From positions 868,001 to 932,000 of the forward strand of contig CAWAGF010000001.1 in assembly GCA_963781675.1 (NCBI GenBank): DNA of 64,000 nt. Direction: 5' to 3'. The DNA is from SCTD01 sp963781675. GTDB taxonomy: Bacteria > Actinomycetota > Actinomycetes > Mycobacteriales > SCTD01. The translations under genes were made by a program, and so were the position numbers. Below the pieces are notes generated by a model, which worked only from the letters and a program-made list of their open reading frames with translations, made no database searches and had not been told where the DNA came from. This document shows, one piece after another, positions 62,460 through 64,000 of this stretch (position 1 is its first letter; each line of letters opens with the position of its first letter).

Positions 62460-63100
62460 GGGACCGGCGCGCTGTCCTGCGCGACGCGTACGGGCTGGGC
62501 TTCGCGGTGGGGCTGTACGGCGCGTCCTTCGGGGCCGCGGCGGTCACCGCCGGGCTGAGCACGCTGCAGGCGTGCGTGCTGTCGCTGCTGATGTTCACGG
62601 GGGCCTCGCAGTTCGCGCTGGTCGGCGTCCTGGGCGCCGGCGGCAGCGCGGCGGCCGCGGTGGCGAGCGCGCTGCTGCTCGGCTCGCGCAACACCCTCTA
62701 CGCCGTGCGGATGGCCTCGCTGGTGCCGGAGAGCGGCGCGCGCCAGCTGGCCGCCGCGCAGGTGACGATCGACGAGTCGGCGGCCATGGCGACCGCCGCG
62801 CCGGTGGAGCACGCGCGGGCGGCCTTCTGGGGCACCGGCCTCGCGGTCTTCGTCTTCTGGAACGCCTTCACCCTGCTCGGTGCCCTGGGTGCGGCCCAGC
62901 TGGGCGACCCCGCCGACCTGGGGCTGGACGCGCTGGTGCCGGCGGCGTTCCTCGCGCTGCTGTGGCCGCAGCTCGGCGGGCGGCGGCGGATCGCCGTGGC
63001 CGGCGCGCTCGTCGCGCTGCTCACGCTGCCGTTCGTGCCAGCCGGCGTGCCGGTGCTGCTGGCCGGCCTGGTCGTCGTGCCCGCGCTGGTGCGCCGGTGA
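62456..63100 (+). CDS. azlC: AzlC-type branched-chain amino acid exporter subunit
   Basis: An approximately 214-residue membrane protein with about five to six helices. GLGFAVGLYGASFGAAAVTA, FTGASQFALVGVLGAGGSAA and LLLGSRNTLYAVRMASLVP are the AzlC signature. Together with AzlD it exports branched-chain amino acids or analogues. No ATG, GTG or TTG is in frame near the expected start; a CTG at 62456 overlaps the MarR stop and gives the usual RDRRAVLRDAYGLG beginning. A sequencing error in the start codon is possible. Confidence 0.85.
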   Translation: MRDRRAVLRDAYGLGFAVGLYGASFGAAAVTAGLSTLQACVLSLLMFTGASQFALVGVLGAGGSAAAAVASALLLGSRNTLYAVRMASLVPESGARQLAAAQVTIDESAAMATAAPVEHARAAFWGTGLAVFVFWNAFTLLGALGAAQLGDPADLGLDALVPAAFLALLWPQLGGRRRIAVAGALVALLTLPFVPAGVPVLLAGLVVVPALVRR

Positions 63101-63390
63101 TCTGGGCTGCGGTGCTGGTCGCGTCCCTGGGCTGCGCGGCGCTGAAGCTGGCCGGCTGGTCGCTGCCCGCCCGCCTGCTGGAGGGGGAGCGGCTGCAGCG
63201 CGCCGCGGCCCTGCTGCCGGTGGCGCTGCTGGCCGCGCTGGTCGCGGTGCAGACGGCCGCCGAGCCGGACGGCGCCGGCCCGCGGGTCGCGGGCGTCGTC
63301 GTGGCGGGGGTGCTGCTCGCGGCGCGGGCGCCGTTCCTGCTGGTCATCCTGGCGGCCGCCGTCACCGCGGCGGGCCTGCGCGCGCTCTGA
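63097..63390 (+). CDS. azlD: AzlD-type exporter subunit
   Basis: A 97-residue membrane protein with three to four helices, starting at GTG 63097 in a GTGA overlap with azlC. VIWAAVLVASLGCAALKLAG, LLPVALLAALVAVQTAA and RAPFLLVILAAAVTAAGLRA match the small partner subunit of the AzlCD exporter. The frame is intact, and it is followed by palindrome copy C. Confidence 0.87.
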   Translation: MIWAAVLVASLGCAALKLAGWSLPARLLEGERLQRAAALLPVALLAALVAVQTAAEPDGAGPRVAGVVVAGVLLAARAPFLLVILAAAVTAAGLRAL

Positions 63391-63394
63391 CGTC

Positions 63395-63430
63395 GTGATG
63401 TCCCCAGCACCAGGGTGCTGGGGACTTCAC
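63395..63430. repeat. Dispersed palindromic element, copy C
   Basis: GTGATGTCCCCAGCACC (63395-63411) pairs with GGTGCTGGGGACTTCAC (63414-63430) with a single mismatch and a 2-base centre. It lies between the convergent azlD and response-regulator stops, the same setting as copy B. Confidence 0.92.
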
Positions 63431-63439
63431 GGAGGACGG

Positions 63440-64000
63440 TCAGGTGCGGCGGGTCTTGGCCTGGAGCAGCCCGAGCACCCGCTCCTCGAGCAGCAGCGGC
63501 TCGACCGGCTTGGCCAGGTAGTCGTCCGCCCCGGCCCTTCGCGCGTCGCGCTCGACCTCGGCGGAGTCCGTGCCGGTGAACAGCACCAGCGGGATCGTCA
63601 GCGTCCTGGGGTCGGCCCGCAGCAGGCGGATCACCTCGACGCCGTCGAGGTCGGGCAGGCCGTTGTCGACGAGCACGCCGTCGAAGTCCTCGCTGCCGAC
63701 GAGCGCGAGCCCCTCGTCGGCGGTGAGCGCGAGGGTCACCTCGGCACTGCCCGTGAGGGCGGCCTGCACGAACTGCCCGACAGCCACGTCGTCCTCGATG
63801 ACCAGCAGCCGCGGCAGGTGCTCCGGCTCCGCCACCGCCGCCACGGGGGTGCGGCCGGCGACGGCGGTGCGGCACCAGGGGCAGGTCGTCCACTCTGCGT
63901 CGACCGGCCGGTCGCAGCTCTCGCAGCGGGCCTTGCCGACGGGCGTGCCGTCGAAGGGGCAGCAGACCATGTCGTCGGCCAGCGCCCGGGCGCAGGACGG
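63440..64000 (-). CDS. Zinc-ribbon response regulator, 5' end outside window
   Basis: The visible part has zinc-ribbon cysteine pairs (PSCARALADDMVCCPFDG, then KARCESCDRPVDAEW, TTCPWC) followed by a receiver domain. The receiver has RLLVIEDDVAVGQFV, the phospho-accepting Asp in GVLVDNGLPDLDGVEVIRLL, LFTGTD and the Lys in DDYLAKPVEPL. No output domain follows; the protein ends at ARTRRT-type residues shortly after. The frame is open to the window edge, so the start is outside; an ATG at 63970 would give a 176-residue form. It is a single-domain-type regulator with a metal-binding N-terminus. Confidence 0.8.
   Translation of the reverse strand, partial: PSCARALADDMVCCPFDGTPVGKARCESCDRPVDAEWTTCPWCRTAVAGRTPVAAVAEPEHLPRLLVIEDDVAVGQFVQAALTGSAEVTLALTADEGLALVGSEDFDGVLVDNGLPDLDGVEVIRLLRADPRTLTIPLVLFTGTDSAEVERDARRAGADDYLAKPVEPLLLEERVLGLLQAKTRRT

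Noticed and set aside
1..64000. CRISPR arrays, rRNA, tRNA, insertion sequences, prophage or replication origin
   Set aside because: No spaced direct repeats, transposase or integrase motifs, tRNA cloverleaf, rRNA sequence or DnaA-box cluster was recognised. The tandem repeats found are inside genes.

Overview
The window is very GC-rich with frequent GTG starts and many 1-4 base stop/start overlaps. It encodes several actinobacterial marker proteins: a DUF3117 protein, a DUF3516 helicase, SigE-RseA-RseB-HtrA-TatB-Mrp in that order, FdxA next to DapC, and an LPXTG surface protein. It therefore comes from a Gram-positive actinobacterium, perhaps near the Frankiales/Kineosporiales-type lineages; the genus cannot be named from sequence alone.

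Layout. (1) 1-8.5 kb: housekeeping genes, namely a ferredoxin, the succinylase branch of lysine/diaminopimelate synthesis (dapC, dapD, dapE), an MFS transporter, a VOC protein, a large helicase and WrbA. (2) 8.5-12 kb: a sigma factor fused to a membrane anchor and long Ser/Pro/Ala-rich tail, convergent with an O-antigen-ligase-like polymerase carrying TPRs. (3) 12.2-43.4 kb: a surface-glycan locus bracketed by three related secreted Ig-like proteins. It holds enzymes for a diacetamido-uronic acid nucleotide sugar, a gmd-colC-colD set predicting GDP-L-colitose, sugar epimerases, a WecA/MraY-type initiating transferase, at least five glycosyltransferases, a flippase, an asparagine-synthase-like amidotransferase and methyltransferases. 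Together with the polymerase in region 2 this looks like a Wzy-type pathway: nucleotide sugar synthesis, assembly on a lipid carrier, flipping and polymerisation. (4) 43.4-54.7 kb: two LOG-family genes, a sortase substrate, lipoproteins, an SPL-type radical SAM protein, leucyl aminopeptidase and others. (5) 54.8-60 kb: the envelope-stress block sigE-rseA-rseB-htrA-tatB and convergent mrp. (6) 60-64 kb: two CitE/malyl-CoA-lyase genes, a MarR regulator with AzlCD, and a zinc-ribbon response regulator cut by the window edge.

Most notable are the colitose cassette (ColD with His in place of the PLP lysine), a conserved two-cysteine C-terminal module shared by the three secreted proteins, a near-identical direct repeat that brackets the glycan locus, and a dispersed 35-40 bp palindrome present in three intergenic copies.

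About twenty genes are interrupted by one or more single-base frameshifts, densest at 32-40 kb. Many look like one extra base, and neighbouring genes are intact, so I read them as consensus errors in the assembly rather than true pseudogenes. Broken genes are listed over their full extent with the frameshift positions noted.
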